The notes: generated by a model from the letters alone, not told the origin. Positions 10,113 to 21,214 are shown, numbered from the stretch's first letter. The stretch is 64,000 nt of DNA from Plutella xylostella (GCF_932276165.1 NC_064000.1:6076001-6140000); one strand, 5' to 3'. Made by a program: numbers and translations.

Positions 10113-10686
10113 TAGTGTTGCCCAAATGCAAGAACAAGACGAGACTTAGCCAGTCTTGGTCTTGGTCTTGCGCCAATACACCTGGTCTTGGTCTTGGTCT
10201 TGGTCTTGCGCCAATACACCTGGTCTTGGTCTTGGTCTTGGTCTTGCGCTCCCAGTCTTGGTCTTGGTCTTGGTCTTGCAGCAAGAGTCTTGCAAGTCTT
10301 GCAATTACCTATTAGTCTATTACTATTTATTAAAGTTTACTTTTTGATTTTAATAGATATTTTTTTATTCGCTATGTTTATGGTATTAGTCGTAATGCGC
10401 ATAGGTCCAGTTTTTCATTTTCTTTGATACAGTTTTTTGCATCTCATAGAATTCCTAAGCGTACTTACCTATACACCGAACTGTTACACCTAACTACTCA
10501 GTGAAATAGCGCTCTGCAAGACGCAAGAGTCTTGCAGGCTATGTCTTGTTCTTGCTCAAGTCTTGCACGGTCAGTCTTGGTCTTGGTCTTGCTAAAAATA
10601 CGCGGTCTTGTTCTTGGTCTTGGTCTTGCAAAAACGCAAGAACAAGACCAAGACTGCAAGACCAAGACTGAATTTGGGCAACACTA
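10113..10686. mobile_element. hAT-type MITE filled with inverted (GGTCTT)n
   Basis: Termini TAGTGTTGCCCAAA and TTTGGGCAACACTA are perfect inverted repeats. An exact 8-bp duplication ATGTTCAT flanks them (10,105-10,112 and 10,687-10,694). Both features are typical of hAT elements. The body consists of GGTCTT hexamers (about 10,157-10,290 and 10,575-10,630) plus the complementary motif near the right end. The serine/tryptophan- and glycine/leucine-rich open frames here are products of the hexamer repeat, not genes. Confidence 0.85.
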
Positions 10687-10869
10687 ATGTTCATCGATCA
10701 CTCCGTCATTTATGGACCGATTTTGACAATAATTTTTTTGATGTATGTGATGATATTTGTAGGTGATGACAATATTTTTGGACTTAGCACTATCATTTAT
10801 AAAGCAATAGGTACTGTTATCGCAAATATATGTGTACTTATTTGTATACCTACTTATATAATTTTAATT

Positions 10870-10936
10870 CTTTACAAAAAAACTATGTTCAGCAGTGGAC
10901 GTCCTATAGCTGAGATGATAATGATGATGATGACAA
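10870..10936 (+). repeat. RTE-type LINE 3' end fragment
   Basis: CAGCAGTGGACGTCCTATAG followed by a GATGATGATGA-type tail. This is the usual end of lepidopteran RTE-like LINEs and matches the C-terminal coding end of the larger copy at 43,298. A shorter fragment (CCAGCAGTGGACG) lies near 30,342-30,355. Confidence 0.55.
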
Positions 10937-11146
10937 AAAAATATAGTTTTTCTGAAAAATCACTTCATTCCAACGTTTTTAAATTAATTACCTACCTGAC
11001 GACAAATTGATTGTTTAATGCCCATTAGAACTGTGTTTATAACACGATAATCACCTTTCTGATTAACCCTTTAATCGTGTGTTTAAAGCCATGCGGGCTT
11101 CATTACGCACGTTCACTTCGAACTCACAAATACCTATTCAGAAGGG

Positions 11147-11270
11147 CTAGTACGGGGCGCATTTAAGACGTGACAAAAGTTCTTCGTCGCGCTCACTCTT
11201 GAGACTGCCCGATGTGAGTGAGCGCTATGCAAAACTTATGTCACGTCTTAAATGCGCCCCGTGCTACTAG
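11147..11270. mobile_element. MITE (CGGGGCGCATTTAAGACG family)
   Basis: CTAGTACGGGGCGCATTTAA is mirrored at the right as GCGCCCCGTGCTACTAG. The interior has GCGCTCACTC and GTGAGTGAGCGC. Sister copies lie at 61,049-61,172 (in an intron), a 5'-degraded one at 21,625-21,721 and a diverged one at 53,711-53,845. Confidence 0.7.
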
Positions 11271-11569
11271 GCCTGGCCCGTTCGTTTAGCATCGCGCTCA
11301 CTCACATCACACAGCCTCAAGATCGACAACTTTTTTCACGACTTAATTACATCCCCTTCAGAGAACCTAAAGTGAAATGTATTAGAAATCATGGTTGACC
11401 GTCAATAAGCTACTTATAAATAGATGTGTAAACGCTGAACAGTCCTGAATAAGAATTAAGGACTAAATTAAGTGGTATTGCCTGTTTGGATCGTTCTCTA
11501 ATAGAAAAGATAGCGATGCAGGGCTATTTAAATAAACAACCATTTTGTCTTCATTTTTTATGTATTATA

Positions 11570-11772
11570 CTAGCTATTCCAGCGAGCTTCGCTTCGCCTT
11601 AAAAAGTTTCCCCGTGGGATTTCCGGGATTAAAAGTAGCCTATGTTCTTTCCCAGGGTCTTTACCATATGTATACCAAATCTCATTCAAATCCGTTCAGT
11701 AGTTTTGGCGTGAAAGAGTAACAGACAGACAGACAGACACAGTTATTTTCGCATTTATAATATTAGTTAGGA
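11570..11772 (+). repeat. LINE/SINE tail (GTTCAGTAGTTTTGGCGTGA)
   Basis: Starts near AGCGAGCTTCGCTTCGCC, then TCCGTTCAGTAGTTTTGG, (CAGA)n and TTTCGCATTTATAATATTAG. This is a widespread repeat tail in lepidopteran genomes. No coding capacity. Confidence 0.6.
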
Positions 11773-12092
11773 TTAGGATGGAAATAATTAATTCTATTGT
11801 CGAGTCAATATGTTTAGCAATACACAGTCATATCCAATGCCGTATTGTTATTTCTGATATTATTATTATAAATGAATCAATAAGTATAATTATATCCGCC
11901 CTTATTAAGCAAACTTTGTGAAGAAAGATTCCGTTGGTACCGTATAAAATGTACTATTATTTACACATAACTAAGTAGTTACATAATAGAGACTTTTCAT
12001 CGTATAATTCATTATTAAACTATCTTTGTGTGTCTTTTTAATCAAAATATTATCAAACAAGTAAACTACAGCTAAAATAAATGGTTGGTCCA
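11773..12092. other. No feature seen
   Basis: AT-rich sequence without an open frame or clear repeat structure. Confidence 0.4.
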
Positions 12093-12330
12093 TATTCTAT
12101 TCTATTCTATTCTCTGTGGGGGTGTAAGTACCTGCACCTGGCTCTCTCGAGTGGAACCTTTGTGCATATCCCCAAGGTCTAAACTGCCTTCCTAAGCTTA
12201 GACCATTTCCCACCACGCTGGTCCACTGCGGGTTGGTGGGTTCACATATCTAGATGTGCTAAATCTAGATATGCAGGTTTCCTCACGATGTTTTCCTTCA
12301 CCGTAAGAGCGATGGTATACATAAATGGTA
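12093..12330 (-). mobile_element. SINE type C, 3' part
   Basis: On the minus strand it reads GTATACCATCGCTCTTACGG, then TTTAGCACATCTAGATATG, CTTAGGAAGGCAGTTTAGAC and an (AGAAT)n tail (12,093-12,115). The same body occurs with a tRNA-like head at 14,800-15,135 and headless at 23,960-24,186. Confidence 0.7.
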
Positions 12331-13563
12331 GGTACTTAATAATATTTTTTTTACGAATTTAATAATTTTTGCTAATAAGTATTTCATTTTTTGTTATGTT
12401 TTATTTTAATACCTAGTTTTTAAATAAATTTAAGACCACAAATATTGTTTACCTTTGGTGCCAAGTACAAATGAATACAGTAAGTATAGTATTATTAAAA
12501 TTTTATTAAAAAACATGCACCATGCAATTCGTTTCTACTTTATTGTATTGTTCTACCAGCCAACATATTACATTTTTACGATGAGTTTTGTGGGGCATAC
12601 TAAATCAAGGAACTACTAACCCCGTGACCTTTTTTAACCCGACTCCGGGGGATAAACGAGTAGGGTTATACTTTATGTTGCACATTCACTGACCACTGAC
12701 CAGTGGGTTATTTTGTGGAGGTATTTTTGTATATTGAAGCCATCAACCAAGTAATCATTAAGTTATTAATATTAAAAGAGATCCTATCAAGGCACTAAGT
12801 GGATCCGTCTATTGTAGCTGGCTGTCATTTTTCCATCAGTAAGTAACGTTATTTTAATACGTGCGTAGCTTGTGCGTAGGTATTATAATATTTATTTTAC
12901 TTATAACTTTTTGCTTATTATATACATTCAGGTACAGAATCATTTAAATTGAGTCACAGAAAGTTAAATTGGATTTCAAATTTGATCTGCAGTCTATTAT
13001 TATTTCAAATTATTCCACAGTTAAACTCAATCAAAGTTGAAGTGAGGATTGTTCTACAGAGTAAAATGATTTCAGGTAGCTGCGGAAAGGAGGGACAGGA
13101 GGGCATTCAAAAGTCTGTACAAAATAATACAATAACTAACAAAGGAGAATGGACTTTTCTATAAGGCGCCATGACCCGCCAGAGCACCCTTGATGAAACA
13201 TATACTGATGTGTAGCCCATGACTACAGTATATCCTGGTGTAAATTTTATTTTTATGAAGCATGGGAGAACGAAAATATAGGTGCTGAAAGATGAAGTCT
13301 TTGTACTGACTAGATGTGTCCCTCATACTAAGTTTTTTTAAACGTGGTTTAGATTTTTTTAAATATTTTTTCATCATTTAGAACACCTTAATCATTGAAT
13401 AAAAATAGGTTTGGTAAGTGGCTGCAAAGCGGGTCAGATTTGGCCATTCTCATTTGAAGTTCGTTCACGAAAGGATACTTCCCGAGACAGTAAAGAAATA
13501 TCGATTAACTGATATAAGTAATGTATACGAATACCCTACGCTAAGGGCCTGTTTCACAATGTC
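12331..13563. other. No gene seen
   Basis: AT-rich, with only short random frames (for example 12,949-13,164). No structure I can name. Confidence 0.4.
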
Positions 13564-13577
13564 TGGATAATGGCTAC

Positions 13578-13833
13578 ACACACGCACTCACGCCTTGTAC
13601 TAATGTACTCCCTTGCGGGGTAGGCAGAGGTGCATTGCTGCACCCACTTTTCGCCAGAGTGTATGTTAGTCCCAATGTAATAGGGGGCGGGCCTATTGCC
13701 ATTTTACGGGCACATCCAAGACCCGAGAACAAATATCTGTGTTTAAACAAATATCTGCCCCAGCCGGGAATCGAACCCGGGACCATCGGCTCAGTAGTCA
13801 GATCACTAACCACTACGCCATTCGGTCGTCAAA
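13578..13833 (-). mobile_element. SINE type A, full length, 14-bp TSD
   Basis: On the minus strand it begins with the tRNA-like head CGACCGAATGGCGTAGTGGT, with a B-box GGTTCGATTCC, and ends with GCGTGAGTGCGTGTGT. The duplicated target TGGATAATGGCTAC is at 13,564-13,577 and 13,834-13,847. It is tRNA-derived and Pol III-type. It is not a tRNA gene, because the anticodon arm and 3' end are not conserved as a cloverleaf. Confidence 0.85.
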
Positions 13834-13973
13834 TGGATAATGGCTACCTGTGGGATAAAATAAATAAATGCTGCTACTTTCTAAAATATCATAACAGAGA
13901 CATGTCATTATCCCATTTACAGTTAGCCATAGCTATGGATATGCATCATCACTTACGCACCTCTATATTATTA

Positions 13974-14017
13974 TACAGGGTGATTCCTAAGTCCATCGTC
14001 TTACCTATCACCCTGTA
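13974..14017. mobile_element. 44-bp mariner-like remnant
   Basis: TACAGGGTG (13,974-13,982) is mirrored by CACCCTGTA (14,009-14,017), with TA on both sides. This looks like an extremely deleted Tc1/mariner-type element: two terminal repeats joined by 26 bp. A single similar end (ACACCCTGTATA) occurs near 39,678. Confidence 0.6.
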
Positions 14018-14344
14018 TAAATAAGTATGACTCTTAAGAACTGAGAGGGAATGTATGTAAATAAATACAGGAACATTACGAGGGTGTTCCAGACCGACGA
14101 AGTTAGGACGGTTGCGACCGAGTTCTATAACACCCTTGAGTTTCCAGGTTAGGCTTGATTTACACTAGACCCTCTAGTACGGGTTTTTCTATTTATTAAA
14201 ACGAAAAAAGTTAACGTTTTCTCCTGTCATCTGTATACAATATCTGTCAAAAGTTTCATGATAGTTTCCATTAGAGGGGCGCCACTTAGTATGCGAGAAA
14301 ACGTAAACTTTTATAATTTTCCACAAACGGAATAATGGAAATTA

Positions 14345-14425
14345 ACTTGCCGTGGTAGCAAAAGCGATAAGGTCACTTAGCCTTTTTCGAGAGGTTGTGG
14401 GTTCAAATCACGGCACCAATCGATT
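14345..14425 (+). repeat. tRNA-like SINE head
   Basis: GCCGTGGTAGCAAAAGCGAT ... GGTTGTGGGTTCAAATCACG has A-box/B-box-like spacing. A poorly conserved tail follows. It is taken as a degraded tRNA-derived SINE, not a tRNA gene. Confidence 0.45.
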
Positions 14426-14799
14426 CAAATTAATGAATTTGAGTACAAATAATTAAATTATACGAAGGGTTCTTATTGTAAAGAAAAACATATTTAGGAA
14501 ACGCTGCGCATCTACATAGATTCGAAATGGTACCCTAAAGAGCATTTGTATCATATTATAAAGCACATATAGGTTTATCGGATCAGTGTGTCTACAACCT
14601 TATGCCTACAAATACAAATAAGTATAATGATATTGCGTTATGTTATTCATGAATTACATTTACTTGGGTTAATTTAGGCATGTTTATGCGGCATAGCAAC
14701 CTTAAAGGGGTACTAAATATTGGCATATCACTTGTGTCTTGTCTGAGTTTAGGTCTCTTAAAAAGGTCTCCATGATAACTATATCCCTCGACTATAGAA

Positions 14800-15135
14800 T
14801 GCGGAGCGGTGCTGGTAGCTCAGTCGGGTAAGCAAGTAGGCACCCACTTCTCACGCCAAAAATGCGGGATCGAATTCCGGCACTGACTTGTAGTTATGTG
14901 ACAATGAGTTCGTTGTAAACCATCGCTGTTACGGTGACGGAAAACATTGCTAAGAAACCTGCACATCTAGATTTAGCACATATCTAGATATGTGAACCAC
15001 CAACCCAAAGTGTGAGAGCGTGGTGGGAAATGTTCCAAGCTTAGGAAGGCAGTTTAGACCTAGGGGATATGCACAAAGGTTCCATTGGGGAGGGTGAGGT
15101 GCGGTTACTTACACCCCCACAGATAATAGAATAGA
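14800..15135 (+). mobile_element. SINE type C with tRNA-like head
   Basis: Head GGTGCTGGTAGCTCAGTCGG ... GGGATCGAATTCCGGCAC, then the type C body (CATCTAGATTTAGCACATAT, GCTTAGGAAGGCAGTTTAGA, ACACCCCCACAGATAATAGA). It is the only copy here carrying both head and tail. Confidence 0.75.
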
Positions 15136-15619
15136 AATCCCTATACTAAAACACTATACATATAAAAACTAAGTCATTATTTTTTATTTCTTATAAGATT
15201 CTTATGGAATATTTCAAAAATTAAAAAACAAACTTTTCAACGTAATGGCTCGTTAAGTATTCGCTAATTTTCCGTCAAGAAATAACATTTTTTGTGCTGT
15301 TTCGTCCCGTGTTGGGATAATTAGTTTCATTATTCAAATTGTTTCATTTTTTTTTAACACAATTAAATTTATTAAGTAGGTATACTCACATAATATAAAT
15401 AAGTACTTCGAATAAGGAATATAAAAGCATAAAAAGCCAGGCCGGTTACCCGAATGATTAAGGACTGATTTTTCAATAGTCTGATAAGTGTTATCTGAGG
15501 AATAAAAATTAAATAGTTGCTGTCACATCTGAATGTTTGTATTAGACAATGACAGCAACAATTTTATTCTTCAGATAACACTTATCGCGACTTGCATACG
15601 CTTTTCGCTGTATAGTGCT

Positions 15620-15793
15620 CCAAAATTGATTATGCGCATAGAAATCTTTGACAGATCGGTTGTTTTCGATTATGTGACACATGATATTGACTCCTATTTC
15701 TTTCGAACAAGGTGCAAAATGCAAGTGTTTTTTAAGGCTCTTACGATTTAATGACTCAGTTGTGAAGATCTGCATGTGCATTATTAATTTTGG
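15620..15793. mobile_element. Palindromic MITE (CCAAAATTGATTATGCGCAT)
   Basis: Left arm CCAAAATTGATTATGCGCAT, right arm ATGTGCATTATTAATTTTGG. The centre has GATTATGTGACACATGATAT and TTTCTTTCGAACAAGG. A longer, interrupted relative spans about 45,950-46,738. Confidence 0.65.
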
Positions 15794-15827
15794 ACAAGTG
15801 TACATTTGTACTCAGTGACAGGATTTT

Positions 15828-15833
<6 letters not shown>

Positions 15834-15859
<26 letters not shown>

Positions 15860-16107
15860 CACGCACTCACGCCTTGTACTACAGTACTCCCTTGCGGGGT
15901 AGGCAGAGGTGCATTGCTGCACCCACTTTTCGCCAGAGTGTTATGTTAGTCCCAATGTAATAGGGGGCGGGCCTATTGCCATTTTACGGGCACATCCCAG
16001 ACCCGAGAACAAATATCTGTGTTTAAACAAATATCTGCCCCAGCCGGGAATCGAACCCGGGACCATCGGCTCAGTAGTCAGGTCACTAACCACTACGCCA
16101 TTCGGTC
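15834..16107 (-). mobile_element. SINE type A, 12-bp TSD
   Basis: Minus-strand copy with a 25-base A/T tail at its left end. The TSD GATTTTAAAGTA is at 15,822-15,833 and 16,108-16,119. It lies head-to-head with the next copy, 48 bp away. Confidence 0.85.
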
Positions 16108-16155
16108 GATTTTAAAGTACCTACCAAGATAATTAATAAGCTATAGCTAATATGA

Positions 16156-16426
16156 CGACCGAATGGCGTAGTGGTTAGTGACCCTGACTACTGAGCCGAT
16201 GGTCCCGGGTTCGATTCCCGGCTGGGGCAGATATTTGTTTAAACACAGATATTTGTTCTCAGGTCTTGGATGTGCCCGTAAAATGGCAATAGGCCCGCCC
16301 CCTATTACATTGGGACTAACATACACTCTGGCGAAAAGTGGGTGCAGCAATGCACCTCTGCCTACCCCGCAAGGGAGTACATTAGTACAAGGCGTGAGTG
16401 CGTGTTTTTTTTTTTTTTTTTTTTTT
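16156..16426 (+). mobile_element. SINE type A, 9-bp TSD
   Basis: Plus-strand copy: CGACCGAATGGCGTAGTGGT ... B-box GGTTCGATTCC ... GCGTGAGTGCGTG plus a 22-base T run. The TSD CTAATATGA is at 16,147-16,155 and 16,427-16,435. Confidence 0.85.
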
Positions 16427-16625
16427 CTAATATGAACACACAAATGACGATTGCATGTTGAAATGATCAATAACATCATAACAACGTAAGTTAAAGTCTT
16501 TAGGAAAGCTTGCAGGAATCCATTAAAAGTTTTCGAGAGTATTTCCTTCATAAATGTGATAATAATAATTAGTTGAAGATTGTACCAGAGAGATATGAGC
16601 AATAATGGTAATACTTATAACATTT

Positions 16626-16815
16626 TCAAAATTGTGAGTCGAGGTGGCCTAAGGTTTCGGTTTACATTTTTTTTCGTGAGGCCGCGGGTTTGAATCCTGC
16701 CATGCAATTTACCGATAAATTCTTTAGAAATAAGGAATTTAAGTATATCACGTACTTTTACGATGAAGGTAAACATCGTGAGGAAACTTCACATCTAGAT
16801 TGTGGATGTGTATCC
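16626..16815 (+). repeat. Degraded tRNA-headed SINE
   Basis: GTCGAGGTGGCCTAAGGTTT ... CGCGGGTTTGAATCCTGCCA is tRNA-like. It is followed by GGTAAACATCGTGAGGAAAC and CACATCTAGAT, the conserved part of the type C body. Confidence 0.55.
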
Positions 16816-17693
16816 TGCACATTATACTCATTCAAAACGACGATACGCTCATGACCTATCACGTGAATACAAAGTACCTTAAGTAAAGTACTTAATATAT
16901 TCTTCACTCCATACATTCCCGCCACTAGTACACTGCCTATCTATCGTCTATTTATAGTATTTAGTAATTTTAAGTTTTAAATTCAAATAAAATGAATGGA
17001 TTGTTGTTGAATAAATAAATACAGAAAATATCTAAATTGACCTTCGAAATCGAAGAAAAACACCGATTCGCTATTGTTTTTTCCTGAGCACCCATTATGG
17101 TTTATAAATATCTCTTATTTTCACACGCTACCCTTTTTCATTATTTCTATGTCCTTTCAATTTGGTTGTCTGGAAGAGATTACTTTTAGTAATAAGGCCG
17201 CCGATTGTGCTATTTATTTTCTGTTCATGTTTGTAATACTGTTTCTTTTTGTAAGAGTATTTTATCTTTATTTTTATGGGAAATCTTGCTTCAGTCATCC
17301 CTTCCCCTTGTCTTGGTCATCAAAGAGGCAGCGGAACACTCTCACAAAAGCACCTGTCGCCGACTCCGACCAGTAATTAAAATTACCCCCCCTTCTCCCC
17401 TCCCCGACCCTTACCTTCGGTAGGGTGACCATGTTAATGGAACGACAGTGGACAAGTAATGTAACAAAGCTATGAAATTTATCTGCCTAAATAATTCATT
17501 TTCGGATCTTATTTCACAACAATTGTGCCTTTCTTACCTCACATTAGCCGTAACATAAAATTATATTTTTTTTCATCTTTATAAAGTTATCTAAGTAGGT
17601 ACTTATTTTTTTCCTTATAGTTAAATCAAATTTTAACGTTTATTAAAATTTTTTATTACGTTTATACGTTTTAGATACTTTAAAATAGGTTTA
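16816..17693. other. No gene seen
   Basis: AT-rich. The short frames at 17,074-17,423 resemble nothing I recognise. Confidence 0.35.
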
Positions 17694-17840
17694 AAATTGA
17701 CGTCGTGTATGATATGCGTTGTAATACGAATTTCAACTTTTTGATTGACCTAAACTCGAAACTCGTGTGCTTCAAAGTAAATTTTAACTTCTTTGTCAAT
17801 TTACAATACGGTGTATTAATTTGAGGGTTAGTATGGATAT
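17694..17840. repeat. Dispersed direct repeat, copy 1
   Basis: AATTGACGTCGTGT ... CAACTTTTTGATTGAC ... AAACTCGTGTGCTTC ... AATTTACAATACGGTGTATT ... AATTTGAGGG. It aligns with 19,099-19,240 in the same order at roughly 75-80% identity. The element type is not identified. Confidence 0.5.
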
Positions 17841-18119
17841 CCTACTGTAGCTTCTTTCGTAGGTTTGAAGTGGCTCAGTGATTCAATACGGTGTATTGTT
17901 TGACAAACATACCTCTTACGAGGGAACCCTAATCTTGGCTCGTGTATCATGTATATTCATGTCTTATTGAATTTCAAGCTACCGAAGGATAACTAAAAGG
18001 CTTCTAGAAGAGTATTCTTGAGTTTTAAGTGACTTCTTACTAATTTTAATCAACATCTTAGTAACTATTACTTCTAAACTGTCATTAAATGTCATGCTCC
18101 AAAAAATAAATCTTCATCG

Positions 18120-18186
18120 TCCACTGGTTAATAGGCTTTGACTGTGGAACGGTGGCCCCGGTTCAAATCCTAGCCGAGGCAGACAT
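18120..18186 (+). repeat. tRNA-like SINE head fragment
   Basis: TCCACTGGTTAATAGGCTTT ... GCCCCGGTTCAAATCCTAGC with a B-box-like segment. No recognisable tail. Confidence 0.35.
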
Positions 18187-18540
18187 TTGGTAAATATAAT
18201 ATTACTATACTAGGTACTTGGCGATGTTATTTTGCTGCAAACAAAGTGGCGTCTGTAGCGGAAACTATTATGAATTTTTTGACAGATATTGTATTCAGAT
18301 GACACGAGAAAACGTAAACTTTTTTCGTTTTCGTAATTTATTAAACCCGTACCTCTATGTGTTATCTTGGGACACGCCCTATTCCGAGTCTCGCATAAAA
18401 ACTCCCCTGACAGGCTTTATTGAGCGATGTTATAACGGCCGCCATTATGGAATCACAATGGCTTATCATTATCACAACTCGCGAGGGACGTTTTATGTGA
18501 AACATAGAAGCCGATTCTGAAGGCACCGATTTTATATTCA

Positions 18541-18698
18541 GAGCCGCGAGCACAGGACTTGATACTATTTTCGAATCTACACAAACATATGGACAAAAAA
18601 TGCCACTTTTGGAACTAACAAATTTGCCTTACAATTTGACAGTGACATTTGACGATACGCAACGTAAACGGAGGTTTCGAATCCTGTGCTCGCGGCTC
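18541..18698. mobile_element. MITE type D, copy 1
   Basis: GAGCCGCGAGCACAGGACTT is mirrored at the right as ATCCTGTGCTCGCGGCTC. The interior has CTACACAAACATATG and GGAACTAACAAATTTGCC. Other copies are at 22,361-22,535 and 24,957-25,099. Confidence 0.65.
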
Positions 18699-19098
18699 AG
18701 TTAGGGCAAAGCCTAAAGTTCTTTGTACAATCATCAACTTTATGATAAATTGCGTCAATATAATTTACCAGAGGAAAAATTTAAGATTTGACATTTCTAA
18801 AATTACATTTTGTGCCTTCAAAATCGTTCCCATTTTTAAGTTGATGAGTTAGGTACATTTTAGTTTTTGTAGATACCTAAAATAGTATTTGATTTAATAA
18901 CCAAAATGTGCTTTAGAAACCTATCACAGTTTGAACTTCAAGATTAGAAGTTTAAATAAAAAGTGGGCAAGACTTCGTCGAAATGGATTTAAAAAATATA
19001 GGTTGTTGCTAAAAGAGTAAAACTAATTGTTTTTTGTTTAATATAATATTTATGTACCCCCAAATTCATACAGCTTTTTGACACTTTACAAAAGGGTT

Positions 19099-19240
19099 AA
19101 AATTGACGTTGTGTTATACGAATTACAACTTTTTCATTGACGTAAAGAGTAGAAACTCGTGTGTTTCTAAGTAAATTTTAACCTTGTTTTAAATTTACAA
19201 TACGTTCTATGAATTTGAGGGATAATATGTAGATAACAGA
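19099..19240. repeat. Dispersed direct repeat, copy 2
   Basis: Second copy of the repeat at 17,694-17,840, with the same sub-motifs in the same order and a short internal gap. Confidence 0.5.
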
Positions 19241-19924
19241 TAACGAAATACAACACGAAAATATTTCACGACAGAAAAGCGAGATTCATTCGTTTTTTTT
19301 GTGTACGTACATCTTCTGAGCTTCGCCGTCGCGTCCCCGTCTCTGTCTATCTGTCAATACTTGAGTACGAGCTGAGTAAGGTCCCTTTAGCGGCAGAAAC
19401 TCCTTGGACCGAGCTCGAGGGTGCTTGAAGACAGGTACAACAGCTGAGCATCACTTTCTCTGCATTGTTGGTTAATCAGATGCTCAGACTTTTTGAAAGG
19501 TCACGGGTTGTTATTGTTTTCTTTTTTTATTTGGTGATTTTGTAAGTTAATATAACAGAGAGTGACAGCATGAATTTTATCTCACAGGTAGCCACTAACC
19601 AGACATTGTGAAACAGGGCCATAATGTTAACTTTCTTAAGACTATGTAAGGAGTGCTATAGTTACCTACAAATATTCCTCCACGATATTTCCGATGAAAC
19701 GTATATTTTCTTCATATTCCCTCCGATCCATAACTCAACTCAAACGGAATAAGTATCGGGTTTCAGCGCGGCTTTCTCGCTTCCACCTCATTACAATGGT
19801 TTCTTCGCTGTACATTTACATTTTACAGAAATGAACATAGGTAATGCACGACGCATATATGTAGTTTAGCCCACCGCCTTAAGGTAAGTATCGTATCCAA
19901 TATCCGATAAGTACTTACGATCAA
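19241..19924. other. No gene seen
   Basis: No open frame or repeat structure that I can support. Confidence 0.35.
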
Positions 19925-19927
19925 TTA

Positions 19928-20070
19928 TGGGTCGATTACACCTAACGAGTACAGTGGCGAGTCAGTGTCCTCGGCCGAGCACTCGGTCAATTGCTAGCCG
20001 TTCATTGGTCGCGGATCGGCCGAGGATACTGACTCGCCACTCACTGTACTCGTTAGGTGTAATCGACCCA
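19928..20070. mobile_element. Palindromic MITE with TTA TSD
   Basis: TGGGTCGATTACACCTAACG is mirrored as CGTTAGGTGTAATCGACCCA. TTA lies on both sides (19,925-19,927 and 20,071-20,073). The arms extend through GAGTACAGTG and GGCGAGTCAGT, so the element folds almost completely. A diverged relative is at 54,599-54,716. The TSD fits PIF/Harbinger. Confidence 0.8.
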
Positions 20071-20204
20071 TTACTCTCTGTATGTAGATATGCGAGGTTC
20101 CACCAGAGCCACTAGAATGGAGCGTTGCATCCAAAGCCGAAAGGTGGACGCTTACCTTTGGGTGGAAATATTTACTTAATTTATAGTGTCTTCTATATTG
20201 GTTA

Positions 20205-20449
20205 AAAAAAACACAAACACTCACACCTTGTACTAATGTACTCCCTTGCGGGGTAGGCAGAGGTGCATTGCTGAACCCACTTTTCGCCAGTGTTATGTAA
20301 TAGGGGGCGGGCCTATTGCCATTTTACGGGCACATCCAAGACCCGAGAATAAATATCGGTGTTTAAACAAATATCTGGCCCAGCCGGGAATCGAACCCGG
20401 GATCTTTGGCTTAGTAGTCAGGGTCACTAACCACTACGCCATTCGGTCG
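20205..20449 (-). mobile_element. SINE type A, 13-bp TSD
   Basis: Minus-strand copy with a short internal deletion in the body. The TSD TCTATATTGGTTA/TCTATATTGATTA is at 20,192-20,204 and 20,450-20,462 (one mismatch). Confidence 0.82.
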
Positions 20450-20644
20450 TCTATATTGATTAGCACTCGAAATATGTGTGCGCAACTTCACAGGATAGCG
20501 TACCTCGACTCAAAGATAATAGGGTCATTTTATTGTCCACCTGTCGCCGGTATGACGAGACAAGACCCTTTTCTCGGACGGCTAAAGTGTATTTGTATAC
20601 ATTAAGAACCGTGTCTTATTTAGTACTAAGTATAATAATAATAA

Positions 20645-20735
20645 TATGTGGGGACATCTCACACACGGCCTTCCGACCCCAAGCTAGGCAGAACCTGTGT
20701 TATGGGTATCGGACAGCTGATATATCTACACAAAT
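20645..20735 (-). repeat. SINE type B tail fragment
   Basis: ATGTGGGGACATCTCACACA ... CCCCAAGCTAGGCAGAACCT ... GGACAGCTGATATATCTACA. This is only the 3' end of the type B SINE seen at 26,891-27,177. Confidence 0.65.
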
Positions 20736-21099
20736 AAATACGTATGTACACTTACTTATGTATTTTTACAGGGTATTGCAAAACTAAGGGTATACTAAGC
20801 CGAATGTGGGTGACTCATGAGTCTCATGACCCATCATTTAGGCAATTTTATTCTAATGCATTCTAAATTCGGAATTTCTCGAAAAAATATGTTGCTTCTC
20901 CACACTTTAGAAATTTTGATGGTGGTGACATTTCACTATGGAGATTATTTTTTTTCGCAAATTTCCAAAAGGTCGTACCACTGCCTTGTGGCTTACTGTT
21001 TACCACTTTTGCAAAATCCTGTAAAAATAATATGTTTATGTTTTACCAGCTTACTCGAGTATCTCTCTTTCCCATGTCAGGTTTAATATGACATTTAGG

Positions 21100-21214
21100 T
21101 AATACAGACGGAAAATACAGCTTTGTATTTAACAAGCACCTGTCCCGGCTGGGGATCGAACCTGAGACCTTCGGCACCGCAGTCGGTCCCTAACCACTGC
21201 GCCATCCGCTCAAA
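21100..21214 (-). repeat. tRNA-headed SINE fragment
   Basis: The minus strand reads ATGGCGCAGTGGTTAGGGAC ... GGTCTCAGGTTCGATCCCCA. The tRNA-like head is intact, but the tail is unlike types A-C. Confidence 0.5.

Noticed and set aside
10099..10427. Overlapping open frames encoding SWSW/GLGLG repeats on both strands
   Set aside because: They are translations of the (GGTCTT)n array inside a hAT-type MITE, open in several frames only because the hexamer lacks stops.
16156..16230. tRNA gene at SINE heads (A-box and perfect B-box)
   Set aside because: The arms do not complete a canonical cloverleaf, the 3' end runs into a SINE body, and there are many dispersed copies with TSDs.
13635..16602. Several frames sharing the peptide PQPGIEPGTIGS
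   Set aside because: This peptide is the translation of the tRNA-like SINE head and recurs wherever the SINE does. It is not a gene family.
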